Positions 1-9,017 of a DNA stretch of 59,230 bases are shown here, piece by piece. Made by a program: the position numbers and the translations under genes. Each line of letters starts with the position of its first letter. The first letter of the stretch is position 1. The stretch is from a virus: positions 1 through 59,230 of IMG/VR virus record IMGVR_UViG_3300005939_000010; one strand, written 5' to 3'. Below the pieces are notes generated by a model that was given only the letters and a program-made list of their open reading frames with translations, did not search any database and was not told where the DNA came from.

Positions 1-78
1 ACGGCGGCCAACTGGATTCGCCGGTATCCCGAGCGGAAGCAGATCAAGTTCGCTCTGCTCCGCACCCGTGAGGCCTAA
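1..78 (+). CDS. C-terminal end of a virion gene, probably major capsid protein (partial)
   Basis: The frame is open from the first base and ends at TAA 76-78. It encodes 25 residues ending in LLRTREA. Most of the gene lies outside the window, so the product cannot be identified from sequence. The position suggests the major capsid protein: it is the last gene before a strong terminator, upstream of connector genes and downstream of terminase and portal if the map is circular. A 7-bp hairpin (71-77 with 82-88) overlaps the stop codon. Confidence 0.55.
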   Translation, partial: TAANWIRRYPERKQIKFALLRTREA

Positions 79-109
79 TCTTAGGCCTGACCCCTCTTGA
101 GGCACAACC

Positions 110-143
110 GGGAGGGCTCTTAACAGGGCCCTCCCTTATCTTT
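110..143 (+). terminator. Rho-independent terminator after the first gene
   Basis: A perfect 8-bp stem (110-117 with 128-135, GGGAGGGC/GCCCTCCC) has a 10-base loop and is followed by TTATCTTT. A second small hairpin lies just upstream at 71-88. Such a site after a capsid gene usually trims or attenuates a highly expressed message. Confidence 0.8.
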
Positions 144-156
144 ACTGGAGGAAATT

Positions 157-678
157 ATGAAGGGTCTCCCAAGATCTTTGTCTCGCGGTGCTCACCAGAC
201 TCGCCAGCATGTCAGCCGGCAGGTTGTTGTGGTCGAGGACCTCACCATTGCGGTGGCCGCGACCGGCGAGGCCGTCGGTTTTGGTACCGCCGTCCTTGGT
301 GATTTTCCGGAAGGCAACATCCTGCTCCTGGGCTGTACCGGCTACCTTAAACTGGACGGCTCCGGCGCTGATGCCAATCTCACCGCTGACTGGGAAGGCG
401 ACTTCTCCGTTGGTAGCACAGGCACGGCCGACGCCACGCTGGATAGCACCGACGTCAACATCCTGCCTTCCACGGCGCTGGCTGCCGCCACGGCTGAGAT
501 CGGTGTTCGCACCCGCAGTGTGAATGCCACTCCGGTCATGCTCGACAATACCGACGGTTCCCTGGAAATCAACCTCAGTGCACTCATCGACGCGGCGGAT
601 ATTACGGACGACCAGTCTGTAGACCTTACCGTGAACGGTGAGCTTCAGCTGGCCTATATCGTCCTCGGTGACGACTAA
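157..678 (+). CDS. Small virion protein, possible capsid decoration protein
   Basis: 173 residues; GGAGG (148-152) precedes the ATG. After a basic N-terminus (residues 1-22) the protein is Ala/Thr/Gly/Asp-rich with alternating hydrophobic strands, as expected of an all-beta virion protein. It lacks cysteines apart from one near residue 60. It is the first gene after the capsid-gene terminator, a place where many siphoviruses keep decoration or head-stabilising proteins. The function is inferred from position only; no family was recognised. Confidence 0.6.
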   Translation: MKGLPRSLSRGAHQTRQHVSRQVVVVEDLTIAVAATGEAVGFGTAVLGDFPEGNILLLGCTGYLKLDGSGADANLTADWEGDFSVGSTGTADATLDSTDVNILPSTALAAATAEIGVRTRSVNATPVMLDNTDGSLEINLSALIDAADITDDQSVDLTVNGELQLAYIVLGDD

Positions 679-723
679 CAGTAGTCACCATCCGACGGTG
701 ACTGCCTTTTGTGGGAGTGTAGC

Positions 724-1287
724 ATGGACATGACGATCGCAATCAATGAGGCACTTACCCTGCTCGATCCTGAGGACGACAGCCATTGGACGGTTGACGA
801 CCTACCCAGGATGGATATAATCGAGGGTCTTCTCGACGACAAAAGCATCACGAGGCAGAACGTGACTGATGCCAATCCTGGATTTAGCAGGGGCTCGGCC
901 AATGTCACCAGCACAGAAGAGGTGGCCCAGGCGAGAGAGGCCGTCGTGCTAGATGATCAGCCGATGACCAAGCTCCAACTGGATGAGCAGATCCAGGTCA
1001 TGGATCAGGAAATTGCTTCGCTCCAGAGGGCTCGTAACGAAATCGCCAGAGAACGCGACCAGGTGCAAGAGGCGGAGTTTGGAGGCCATTCACCGGCCGA
1101 TGACACCAAAGCCCGTTTGGCTTACATCAAGTCTCAGCATGAGATCCGCATGGCACGCGCCGGTCGCCGAGCCAACATCTTCAAAATGGTAAGTGCAGGC
1201 GACATCGCCAAGGGCTCTCAGTTGGATGCAGCCATGTCCCGTAAGACGGCTCGCGGCACCCAGCGCCCGCAGCGACCGCCTCTGTAA
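724..1287 (+). CDS. Hypothetical structural-region protein with coiled-coil centre
   Basis: 187 residues from ATG 724, with GGGAG about 7 bases upstream. The frame could be opened at TTG 709, but that codon overlaps the ribosome-binding site. Residues about 75-115 are rich in Glu, Gln and Arg with heptad-like spacing and should form a coiled coil. The C-terminus is basic with Pro and Arg (ends RPQRPPL). It lies between the possible decoration gene and a lectin-like virion gene. No family recognised. Confidence 0.6.
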   Translation: MDMTIAINEALTLLDPEDDSHWTVDDLPRMDIIEGLLDDKSITRQNVTDANPGFSRGSANVTSTEEVAQAREAVVLDDQPMTKLQLDEQIQVMDQEIASLQRARNEIARERDQVQEAEFGGHSPADDTKARLAYIKSQHEIRMARAGRRANIFKMVSAGDIAKGSQLDAAMSRKTARGTQRPQRPPL

Positions 1288-1296
1288 GGAGGAGAA

Positions 1297-1929
1297 ATGG
1301 TACGCCGATGGAATCCTCTAGGCACAAGACAGCAGGCCGACTTCTTCAACGCTCAGGAGCGTCGGAAGGGCCTGCGTCATCCTGGCTTTGAGCTTCATCG
1401 CACCCACGACTTCACCGTAGCCGAAACTGGTATAGCGGTCAGCGGCCTGTTCCCAGACAGGTCGCTGCCTTTTACTGTAGGAACAAAGGTCAAGATCACA
1501 GGGGCCACACCTGCCGGCGTCATATTCGAACTTGGCGATGCCACCACTGGGCTTGCGATCTGGATCGCTGCGGCTGACGACAAACTCTATGCTGCATTTG
1601 GAGATGCCGTCGCCGCTGATGGTGTTACGCTCACAGGGCCCGTCACGGTGGAAGACCAAGTCCTTGACATCGTAGTCGCCGTCATTCCTTCCTCTGGTAA
1701 GGCCAGGATGTGGGTCAACGGTAATCTTGTGGCGTCCGGAGAGGCGACCGGTGGATCGCTCCCGAACGGTTGGGCGGCTGCCAGCAACGGAGCCGTAGCG
1801 ACCGTCGAGGGGACTGTGACAACTCGGGTAGTAGTGTGTGACAGAATCGCCCTGTCTAATGCCCAGGTGATCCTCCCGGTGAGTTGCTACCACAACCAAA
1901 GACCACGTCAATTCAGCGAGGTATCCTGA
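1297..1929 (+). CDS. Virion protein with probable lectin-like (LamG/concanavalin) fold
   Basis: 210 residues. A strong AAGGAGG lies just before the ATG. The central part has the beta-sandwich rhythm of LamG or concanavalin-type domains, with phrases such as KITGATPAGVIFELGDATTG and ARMWVNGNLVASGEATGG (strand, turn, strand, then a display of N/G). In phage heads and tails such domains often bind surface sugars. It overlaps the next gene by one base (TGATG), so the two are translationally coupled. The fold assignment is pattern recognition and not certain. Confidence 0.6.
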   Translation: MVRRWNPLGTRQQADFFNAQERRKGLRHPGFELHRTHDFTVAETGIAVSGLFPDRSLPFTVGTKVKITGATPAGVIFELGDATTGLAIWIAAADDKLYAAFGDAVAADGVTLTGPVTVEDQVLDIVVAVIPSSGKARMWVNGNLVASGEATGGSLPNGWAAASNGAVATVEGTVTTRVVVCDRIALSNAQVILPVSCYHNQRPRQFSEVS

Positions 1930-2783
1930 TGTCCTTCCTAGTTGAAGACGGTTCCGGTAAGAAGGGTGCGACGTCGTATGCGACGATCGCCGAATTCAAG
2001 TCCTACTTCACCGATCGCGGTAGTGCTGCAGCTGTGGCCCTTACTGATCCTGTGATTCAGGCAGGCCTTATTGCTGGAACCGACTACATCGATACACGGT
2101 GGGGACTCAAGCTCAGGGGCACGCGCCGATTCACCACCCTCACTTCTCGATCCGCCTTCACCCTGTCAGCTCAGCCGTCCGATGGTGATACTGTCACAGT
2201 GGGTTCCGCGATCGCCACCTTCAAGACTACGGCCACGCTGGACACCCACGCTGAGATTGGCGACATTCTTTACGACACCCTCAGCAACCTTGCGACGGCT
2301 CTAGCTGCTGCCTCTGCTGCCGCAGCGGACGGCAAGGTTGCTGACTTTTTGTTCCCTAATCCAGACCTAGCAACGCTCGTCATCTATACTGACAACGACG
2401 GTGTGGCTACGACAACGACGGCAGGGAACGGTTCCTTTGATGTAGCGACGTCGACCGGCTGGTCTCTGAACCAGCAGCCCTTGCAGTTCCCGAGATCGAA
2501 TCTGCGGGACTCAACCGGCCTACTTATCACTGGCATGCCAGATCCCCTGAAGGAAGCCACGTTCGAGTATGCCTACCGTTCGACCATCGCCGACCTGGCG
2601 CCGGACCCGACGGTAGACGCCTCTGGTGGGAAGGTAACTGGGTCTCGTAAGAAGGTCGGTCCGATAGAGACAGAGACGACCTTCAGCGCCGATGCCAACA
2701 TCGCTATCACGAAGCCCTACCCAGCGGCCGATCGGCTCCTCCAGGAGTACGTGAAGGGCTCCAATGGAGTCGTGAGGGCATAA
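1929..2783 (+). CDS. Head-tail connector (HK97 gp6-like / DnaT_2 type) with an inserted domain
   Basis: 284 residues from ATG 1929; an in-frame TTG at 1884 lies inside the upstream gene and lacks a ribosome-binding site. The N-terminus (VEDGSGKKGATSYATIAEFK, then a TDYIDTRWG motif) and C-terminus (PRSN, MPDPLKEATFEYAYRS, a basic hinge, YPAADRLLQEYVKG) match the helical phage connector family that databases often label DnaT-like. That family forms the ring under the portal. Residues about 60-180 are an Ala/Thr-rich beta insertion between the two helical halves, so the protein is much longer than the usual 160-190 residues. Confidence 0.75.
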   Translation: MSFLVEDGSGKKGATSYATIAEFKSYFTDRGSAAAVALTDPVIQAGLIAGTDYIDTRWGLKLRGTRRFTTLTSRSAFTLSAQPSDGDTVTVGSAIATFKTTATLDTHAEIGDILYDTLSNLATALAAASAAAADGKVADFLFPNPDLATLVIYTDNDGVATTTTAGNGSFDVATSTGWSLNQQPLQFPRSNLRDSTGLLITGMPDPLKEATFEYAYRSTIADLAPDPTVDASGGKVTGSRKKVGPIETETTFSADANIAITKPYPAADRLLQEYVKGSNGVVRA

Positions 2784-3193
2784 TGGCAGACATCATAGGA
2801 TACACCGCACTGGCCGCAGAGGCCAAGACCCTGATTGAAGGGACCGGTCGGTCCGTAGTCTTCAATCGTTTCGACCAAGCGCCTGCTGATGCCGGTAAGC
2901 CTTGGGAGGGCCCTGCCAATCCAATAGGCACGCCCGATGCCACGGCCACTCTCCATGGAACCTTCGTGCCTCCGGCTGATAGTCGTGCCCTGGGCTTGGG
3001 TGCCATCGACGCAGATCTCCTAAAGCGTAGTGAGCAGATTTGCATTGCAGCGCCGGGGACTGTGAGTCCGCCGTTCGACCTCCGGACAGCGAACCAGCTG
3101 GTAGATGGCGGCACCCAGTGGAAGGTTGTTTTCACACAGACTCTGAAGCCTGGCGACGTTGTGCTACTCTACTTCATTGGAGTGCAGAGATAA
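2783..3193 (+). CDS. Head-tail joining / neck protein
   Basis: 136 residues; start and previous stop overlap by one base (TAATG). Features typical of phage head-closure proteins are visible: N-terminal RSVVFNRFD, then a GKPWEGPANP segment, an FVPPADSRALGLGAID stretch and a beta-rich C-terminus ending in VLLYFIGVQR. It sits between the connector and the tail terminator, the usual place for the stopper that closes the filled capsid. Family assignment rests on motif resemblance and order. Confidence 0.7.
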   Translation: MADIIGYTALAAEAKTLIEGTGRSVVFNRFDQAPADAGKPWEGPANPIGTPDATATLHGTFVPPADSRALGLGAIDADLLKRSEQICIAAPGTVSPPFDLRTANQLVDGGTQWKVVFTQTLKPGDVVLLYFIGVQR

Positions 3194-3630
3194 TGCCAGC
3201 CTCGAGAGACCAAGCCTATTCTGACATCCTCGGCCTTCTCACGACAGCCTGGGTGACGACAGCCAGCCAAAGCGCCTCCCTCATCAAGTGGGAGAACGTG
3301 TCGAATAAGTCCACTCCTCCGACGACTGACACTCCATGGTGCCGTGCGACCGTTCGCCACGCGACAAGCCGACAGGCATCCCTGGCCGGAGCCATGGGGA
3401 CGCGCCGGTTCCGGCGAACTGGAGTCCTCACAGTGTCGGTCTTCTATCCATCTGGCACCGGTTTGCCAGGGGACACAGATCTGGCTAAAATAATCATGGA
3501 TGCCTACGAGGGAGTTACATCCTCCAGTGGCGTCATTTTCAGGGATGTGACGATAAACGAAATTGGCCCAGACGGCGACTTCTTCATGGTGAACGTTGTC
3601 GCAGCCTTCGAATACGACGAAATCAAATAG
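3193..3630 (+). CDS. Tail terminator protein (DUF4128-like)
   Basis: 145 residues from ATG 3193, one base overlapping the previous stop. The order of elements fits the DUF4128 tail-terminator family: a leading helix, IKWENVSN, PWCRATVRHATSRQASL, RRTGVLTVSVFYPSGTG, a helix ending MDAYEG, and a final beta hairpin. Such proteins cap the tail tube as a hexamer and bind the head neck. The gene is followed directly by the tail tube gene, the standard order in long-tailed phages. Confidence 0.8.
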   Translation: MPASRDQAYSDILGLLTTAWVTTASQSASLIKWENVSNKSTPPTTDTPWCRATVRHATSRQASLAGAMGTRRFRRTGVLTVSVFYPSGTGLPGDTDLAKIIMDAYEGVTSSSGVIFRDVTINEIGPDGDFFMVNVVAAFEYDEIK

Positions 3631-3639
3631 GAGTCTCCG

Positions 3640-5226
3640 ATGGCGACGAATTACAAGCTTGATAGTAATGGCACCGGCCTCAGCATTGCCGAGGAGGAGT
3701 CGCTGAAGGTTCTCCCCGGGACGCCTGTCTGGATTCCGGCCGAGCCGAACACCTATCCCGACTTCGGTGGGGAAATCACGAACGTTGCCAGAACCCCGAT
3801 CAACGCCTCCCGTCAGCGGAAGAAGGGTGTGGTCACGGATCTGGATGCGACCGGCGGCCTCAGCACGGACCTGACCCAGGACAATCTTCAGCTCCTGCTT
3901 CAGGGTTTCTTCTTCGCCGATCTCCGCACCAAGGGCGATCTCAAGAACGCTCCTGGTATCACGACCATGACGCTCTCGGTCACAAGTGTCACTGATACCT
4001 TTACGCGTGTTGGTGGTACGACCGACCTGACGACCCTGTTTGCGGTCGGCGATATCATCCTGACCAGTGGCTTTGCCAACTCGGCCAATAACGGTATCCG
4101 CAAAGTCGCGACGGTTGCCGCCACGACTATTACCACGACCCTGGCCGACGGCGCTGGCGGAGCGGACACTACGGTTGACGAGTCTGTCACCTCCAATGCT
4201 TCGATCGTCAAGGTTGGTGTTGAGACTGCGGCTGGTGACATCGATGTTGACATGACCGGGAGCCGACCGGCTCTTACGTCGACCGTCCTGGACTTCACCG
4301 ATCTCGACCTGGTTGTCGGCGAGTGGATCTTCGTCGGTGGTGACAACTCAGCCACGGCCTTCCAAATCAATGCAACCAACAATGGCTTTGCTCGTGTTCG
4401 ATCCATCACGGCCACCAGGCTGGAGTTTGACAAGACCCAGGCCACCATGGTCACCGAGGCCAACACGACTGAGCTGGTTCAGATCTTCTGTGGTCGATGC
4501 CTGAAGAACGAGACCGGCGCTGACATTGTCCGCCGGACCTATCAGCTGGAGAGAACTCTCGGCAAGGCCGACACCGGGGACACTTATACTCAGGCTGAGT
4601 ATGTTGTCGGTGCCATCCCCAACGAGTTCAATGTCAACATCGCCGCAGCCGATAAGGTCACGGCGGACCTGGCCTTCGTTGGACTGGACGCTGAGTATAA
4701 GAATGGAACCGTAGGCCCCAAGGCTGGCACACGGCCGACGCTAGTGGAGGCCGACGCCTTCAATACCTCGTCCGATTTCAGCCGGATCAAGCTGCAAGTC
4801 CACAACGAAAGTGACGGAAACCCTTCGGCACTGTTTGCTTATGCCTCGGACATCAGCCTGACGCTGACCAACAACGTTGTCCCGAACAAGGCAATCGGCG
4901 TCCTCGGGGCCTTTGATGCTTCGGTCGGAACCTTCGAGGTGGGTGGTTCAATAACAGCCTACTTCTCGGATGTCGCTGCCATCGCGGCCGTCAGGGCGAA
5001 TTCCTCCATCACCATTGACGCTCACCTGGTTGCGAACAACGCTGGCATCACCATCGACATCCCACTGATTACCCTGGGCGATGGGAAGCTCAGCATTGAG
5101 CAGGATTCCCCGATCACTCTTCCTCTGTCGATGGAAGCTGCTACTGGTGCCTCATTCGACAGCAATATGGACCATACGATGTTGATGGTCTTCTTTGATT
5201 ATCTGCCTTCGCTGGCTGACGCCTAA
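3640..5226 (+). CDS. Major tail tube protein
   Basis: 528 residues; GGAG before the ATG. The N-terminus (GLSIAEEESLKVLPGTPVW, then VARTPINASRQRKKGVVTDL and a TGGLSTDLTQDNL segment) matches the phage tail-tube family, in which it forms hexameric rings stacked into the tube. At 528 residues it is longer than most tube proteins. The middle section (residues about 110-290) is Thr/Val-rich and probably holds extra beta domains on the tube surface. It stands between the tail terminator and the tail assembly chaperone, as expected. Confidence 0.85.
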   Translation: MATNYKLDSNGTGLSIAEEESLKVLPGTPVWIPAEPNTYPDFGGEITNVARTPINASRQRKKGVVTDLDATGGLSTDLTQDNLQLLLQGFFFADLRTKGDLKNAPGITTMTLSVTSVTDTFTRVGGTTDLTTLFAVGDIILTSGFANSANNGIRKVATVAATTITTTLADGAGGADTTVDESVTSNASIVKVGVETAAGDIDVDMTGSRPALTSTVLDFTDLDLVVGEWIFVGGDNSATAFQINATNNGFARVRSITATRLEFDKTQATMVTEANTTELVQIFCGRCLKNETGADIVRRTYQLERTLGKADTGDTYTQAEYVVGAIPNEFNVNIAAADKVTADLAFVGLDAEYKNGTVGPKAGTRPTLVEADAFNTSSDFSRIKLQVHNESDGNPSALFAYASDISLTLTNNVVPNKAIGVLGAFDASVGTFEVGGSITAYFSDVAAIAAVRANSSITIDAHLVANNAGITIDIPLITLGDGKLSIEQDSPITLPLSMEAATGASFDSNMDHTMLMVFFDYLPSLADA

Positions 5227-5283
5227 TAGCCGCATCAACGGGAGCGCGGCAGGCTATAGCAATACGAGTACGGGAGCAGCAAA

Positions 5284-5742
5284 ATGAGTCTGAAGAGCCA
5301 GTTCAAAACCGACAAGCAGTTGGAAACCAAGGGCATTGTGATCGACTATGGAGAGACCAGAATCACGGTCGCCAGAGCCGGTGGTGCCAACAAGAAATTC
5401 AGCCGCATGCTCGACGCCAAGACCAAGCCCTATCGCAGAGCGATCGCGCTTGGCCAGTTCGACGATGAGCGGGCCAATGCTATCCTCCGTGAGGTCTACT
5501 CTCACACCGTCATCCTCGGCTGGGAGGAAAACACTGGTACCATCGAAGAGCCGAAGTGGGAATCAGGAATTTCTCCGGAGGATGCCGGCGTCGAAGCTGG
5601 TGATACATTGCTGCCGGTGACGCCTGAAAATGTCATGCTCGCCTTCGGCAACCTACCCGACGTATTCTTTGACATCCAGAATCAGGCCTCGGCCAGCGCT
5701 CTCTTCCGCGCGGAGCTGAACGAGCTCGCAGCGGGAAACTGA
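5284..5742 (+). CDS. Tail assembly chaperone, short form (gpG-like)
   Basis: 152 residues. This type of protein binds the tape-measure protein and recruits tube subunits during tail assembly. The gene sits between the tail tube and tape-measure genes and has the Asp/Glu-rich, helical character of gpG. The reading frame ends at TGA 5740-5742, immediately after a GGGAAAC slippery sequence. A fraction of ribosomes should therefore shift to the -1 frame and make a longer product, as in phage lambda. Confidence 0.85.
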   Translation: MSLKSQFKTDKQLETKGIVIDYGETRITVARAGGANKKFSRMLDAKTKPYRRAIALGQFDDERANAILREVYSHTVILGWEENTGTIEEPKWESGISPEDAGVEAGDTLLPVTPENVMLAFGNLPDVFFDIQNQASASALFRAELNELAAGN

Positions 5743-6080
5743 TTGAGGTCCTGCTCTATACGCTGGAGCAGGGCTCTGTCGAAAAGCGTATCATACAGCA
5801 ATGCCTTCGGGATCGTAATCCGATCCCGAAGCGTATTGCGAATGCTCCCGCCCTTATCATGGGGCTGGAGCTGTACTTCACCGCGTGGCTTGAGCTGGAC
5901 CCAGACCGGCCTTCTGGTTGGGGTGTGGGTCCAATACCTTGGAGGTCAATAGGTGATTATGCCAAGGTCTTTAAGATACAAGGAGAACAACGTGACGACT
6001 TCTTCTATCTCGTGAGGGCGATGGACAATGCCTATGTCAAATATGTGCAGGCAAAACGAGCACAGAAAGTGAAGAAATGA
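5284..6080 (+). CDS. Tail assembly chaperone, long form made by -1 frameshift (gpGT-like)
   Basis: Residues 1-152 are shared with the short form. At AAC 5737-5739 the ribosome is expected to slip back one base and continue CTG ATT GAG in the -1 frame to the TAA ending at 6080. This adds 113 residues, for about 265 in all. The T part is open without interruption from the slip site and reads as real protein (GLELYFTAWLELDPDRPS, RDDFFYLVRAMDNAYVKYV). It has no convincing start of its own. Both forms are needed for tail assembly in lambda; here that is inference from the architecture. Confidence 0.85.
5733..5775 (+). promoter_or_regulatory. Programmed -1 ribosomal frameshift site with stimulatory hairpin
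   Basis: The heptamer G GGA AAC lies at 5733-5739 in the correct phase (X XXY YYZ) and directly precedes the zero-frame stop. A perfect 7-bp stem (5750-5756 with 5766-5772, CCTGCTC/GAGCAGG, 9-base loop) begins 10 bases downstream. It can be extended by three pairs including two G-U (5747-5749 with 5773-5775), leaving a 7-base spacer. Both elements are standard for efficient -1 frameshifting. Confidence 0.9.
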
Positions 6081-6562
6081 GCCTCGAGCGGTTTGCCCGA
6101 CGAATGAAATTGCGAGCACGCAACGTGCCTCGTGAGGTCAATAAGGTTGTCCGCAGGGCAGCACTTGCGGTCGACCAGGCGGTCGTCCTCGGCACACCGG
6201 TAGACACTGGCCGCGCTCGTTCCAACTGGATCGTATCCCTGGGCTCTGAGGGGACTGAGCAAAGCCGCAACGCAAAAGGTCAATTCGGAGGTAGGGTCAT
6301 TGAGCCTTACAGCCCAATTCCGGCGGGAACCGATCCCGGTAAGTTCGGTGAGTCCGGCAATGCCCAGGCTGCTATCTCCCAGGGACAGGAACAAATCTCA
6401 CGAAGTCAGCCGGGGGCAGCGATCATTATTGCTAACAACCTGGACTATATTGCACGGTTGAACGAGGGCTCCTCATCTCAGGCGCCAGCGATGTTTGTCG
6501 AAGCAGCTGTGCAGGCTGCGGTCGGCGCTATAAAAGGGGTCACGATAGACACAGGACGCTGA
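6077..6562 (+). CDS. HK97 gp10-like tail/neck protein
   Basis: 161 residues; ATGA overlap with the chaperone stop. It has the VDTGRARSNW motif (residues about 41-50) and a long basic N-terminal helix. It ends in a helix with the LDYIARLNEGSSSQAPAMF pattern characteristic of HK97 gp10-like and minor tail proteins that finish or join the tail. Its place between the tail chaperone and tape measure is less usual than a place in the connector cluster, so the exact role is uncertain. Confidence 0.75.
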   Translation: MSLERFARRMKLRARNVPREVNKVVRRAALAVDQAVVLGTPVDTGRARSNWIVSLGSEGTEQSRNAKGQFGGRVIEPYSPIPAGTDPGKFGESGNAQAAISQGQEQISRSQPGAAIIIANNLDYIARLNEGSSSQAPAMFVEAAVQAAVGAIKGVTIDTGR

Positions 6563-6563
6563 T

Positions 6564-9017
6564 ATGCCTACCGAACGCATCAACATTATCGTTCAGGAGA
6601 AGGGCACACGTGTCGTCAAAAGACGGCTCACCGAGATCGGTGGTGTTGCCCAGAGGTCAGCCCTCGGGGTGAGATCCCTTCAGAGTGCCCTTCTCGGCCT
6701 TGGCGTCGGACTGGCACTCCGGAGTACCATCCGGACTATCGCTTCCTTTGAGCAGGCGTTGTCCACTGTAAAGGCTGTCTCCAGCGCTACGAATACCGAA
6801 TTCCTTCGACTCCGTGACACTGCTAGAGATCTTGGTGCCACAACGCGGTTCACTGCGACGCAGGCTGCTGAGGGCATGGTTGAGCTGTCCAGAGCAGGCT
6901 TTGAAGTCAGCGAGACCTTGGTCTCCGTCAAAGACACGCTGCTCCTAGCACAGGCCGGTTCCCTCGATCTCAAGAGGGCTGCCGAGCTGACTGCCGGCAC
7001 GCTTCGTGGCTTCGGCCTTGCGGCTGATCAGTCCGGACGAGTGACCGATGTCTTGGCCTTCGCAGCCAATAGTGCAGCCACCGATGTGAACCAACTCGGC
7101 GAGGCCATGAAGTTTGTGTCCCCGGCTGCCAAGGGCCTCAACGTGTCCCTTGAGGAGTCGGTCGCTGCCTTGCAGGCGCTTGCTGACGCCCAACTGAAGG
7201 GCTCGCTTGGTGGAACCGGCCTTCGGCAGGTAATGATTGCATTGGAAGCTCCGGCGGCAAAGACCCGGAAGATTCTCTCCTCGGTAGGTCTTACGACAGA
7301 TCAAGTCAGGGTGTCCTCGGTCGGTCTAACCAAAGCTCTGCAAAATCTGAAAGAGGCCGGCATCACAACTGGCCAGGCTTACCAGATCTTCGGCAGACGA
7401 GGCGGTGGCGCCGCCAACATTCTGATCAACTCGGTTCCTAAGATCAAGGCAAATAATGCGGAACTGTTGAATGCAGCTGGTGCGGCCAAGGAAGTTGCTC
7501 GCATCATGGACGACAACCTGAACGGGGCTCTACTGAGAGTGAAGTCGGCCTTTGAGGCTGTTCAACTTTCCCTTGGTGAGTCCGGCTGGAGTGACAGGCT
7601 CCGGGGACTTCTGGACGGCCTCGCCAACGGCCTTCGCTACCTGGCTGCAAATATCGAGATCGTTCAGGGAGTTATCTATGCCTTGGCAACGGCAGCGATT
7701 CCCACTCTAATATCTGCCTTGGTTACTCTGGCTCCTCTGCTCGGTCTGGTCGCGATCGGCGCTGGCATTGGGGCCTTGGTTGCCTACCGTCGAGAGATCA
7801 TGCTAACAGAAGACGGGGTGTCTGACCTTGGCGATCTCATGTCGGCAGTGTGGGAACGTATCATCACCACCGGCCAGATAGTTGTTGACTTCTTCAAGAC
7901 CCAGTTCGGTGGAATCACCACCGCGTTCGACGACATTGAGTTTGGCGTTGCCGATATGGTCATGCTGACCGCCAGGGGCCTAGATGCATGGATCGGCCTG
8001 TGGCGAGGGGCGATCAACGCCATCGTGGCCCTCTTCAAACACCTGGGTCCGGCTCTCAAAGAGATCATGATCGACGCGATGAATGAAGTCTTCGCGGTCC
8101 TTGACGCAGGATTCCGTCGATTCTACACCACCCTGGGTAAGATCCCTGGGCGCATCGGTGAACCCTACCGGCGTCTGGCTCGAGACGGCCTTATCCCTCG
8201 GCTTGAGAACACAGCCGCAGGCTCTACTGAAACCCTGGCGAATGCCGTTGTGGATGGATTCGCCAAAGGCTTTGATGAGATCACGGTGTTCGAGGATTCC
8301 GTCAATGGTCTTTTCGACAGAGCGGATGTAATCGCAAAGGACCGTATTGCAAAAGCTCAAGAACAGGCTGCGGTGGCAGGCTCTACGCTTCCGTCAGGAA
8401 CAGGTGTTGCTCCCGCACCTGAGGAGGGCCCTGCCGCACGCCTGTCTCAACTTCAAGCCGGTGTTCAGGCCGGTCTTGAGTCGATTGGACAGACGATTCA
8501 CAATTTCGGGGCACAGGCTGAGGCAACCCTAGTCAACGCCTTCAACTCGGCGGAGGACGCCTTGGTCCAGTTCGTGACTACTGGCAAGGTCAACTTCAAG
8601 TCGCTGGTAGATTCGGTTCTGGCAGATCTGACTAGACTTCTGGCTCGACAGGCTATCTCTGGCCTGCTCAACGCGATGGGTGGGTCCGGGGGTATCTTTG
8701 GTACCATCGCTTCGGCTTTCAGCCAGGGCGGAGGTGGTGATAAGGCAAGGGCAGCCGGTGGTCCAGTATCGCCAGGACAGTTCTACGTCGTTGGAGAGAA
8801 GGGCCCAGAGCTATTCTCCCCGTCCGCCTCTGGGTCGATAGTCCCGAATGGTGCCGCCCAGAACATGGCGGCTGGCGCCCAGGGAGGAGCGCAGGGTGGG
8901 AACATCACTATAATAAATGTGTCGTCGAAAGAAGAGGCCCTCGCCGCGCTGGAAAGTGCTGAAGGCGAACGGATAGTCGTCAACTACATGAGCGAACAAG
9001 AACGGCAGGTGCAATAA
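6564..9017 (+). CDS. Tail tape-measure protein (TP901 family)
   Basis: 817 residues. This protein sets tail length and is ejected with the DNA. Residues about 55-330 match the TP901 core: SFEQALSTVKAVSSA, LRDTARDLGATTRFTATQAA, GMVELSRAGF, then SPAAKGLNVSLEESVAAL and GLRQVMIAL. A hydrophobic membrane-type segment follows at about 365-407. The C-terminus carries the conserved tail-tip motif GQFYVVGEKGPELFSP. At the usual 0.15 nm per residue the tail would be roughly 120 nm long, an estimate from family behaviour. Confidence 0.93.
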   Translation: MPTERINIIVQEKGTRVVKRRLTEIGGVAQRSALGVRSLQSALLGLGVGLALRSTIRTIASFEQALSTVKAVSSATNTEFLRLRDTARDLGATTRFTATQAAEGMVELSRAGFEVSETLVSVKDTLLLAQAGSLDLKRAAELTAGTLRGFGLAADQSGRVTDVLAFAANSAATDVNQLGEAMKFVSPAAKGLNVSLEESVAALQALADAQLKGSLGGTGLRQVMIALEAPAAKTRKILSSVGLTTDQVRVSSVGLTKALQNLKEAGITTGQAYQIFGRRGGGAANILINSVPKIKANNAELLNAAGAAKEVARIMDDNLNGALLRVKSAFEAVQLSLGESGWSDRLRGLLDGLANGLRYLAANIEIVQGVIYALATAAIPTLISALVTLAPLLGLVAIGAGIGALVAYRREIMLTEDGVSDLGDLMSAVWERIITTGQIVVDFFKTQFGGITTAFDDIEFGVADMVMLTARGLDAWIGLWRGAINAIVALFKHLGPALKEIMIDAMNEVFAVLDAGFRRFYTTLGKIPGRIGEPYRRLARDGLIPRLENTAAGSTETLANAVVDGFAKGFDEITVFEDSVNGLFDRADVIAKDRIAKAQEQAAVAGSTLPSGTGVAPAPEEGPAARLSQLQAGVQAGLESIGQTIHNFGAQAEATLVNAFNSAEDALVQFVTTGKVNFKSLVDSVLADLTRLLARQAISGLLNAMGGSGGIFGTIASAFSQGGGGDKARAAGGPVSPGQFYVVGEKGPELFSPSASGSIVPNGAAQNMAAGAQGGAQGGNITIINVSSKEEALAALESAEGERIVVNYMSEQERQVQ

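Noticed and set aside
709-723. TTG start for the second virion gene.
   Set aside because: It would overlap the GGGAG that serves ATG 724.
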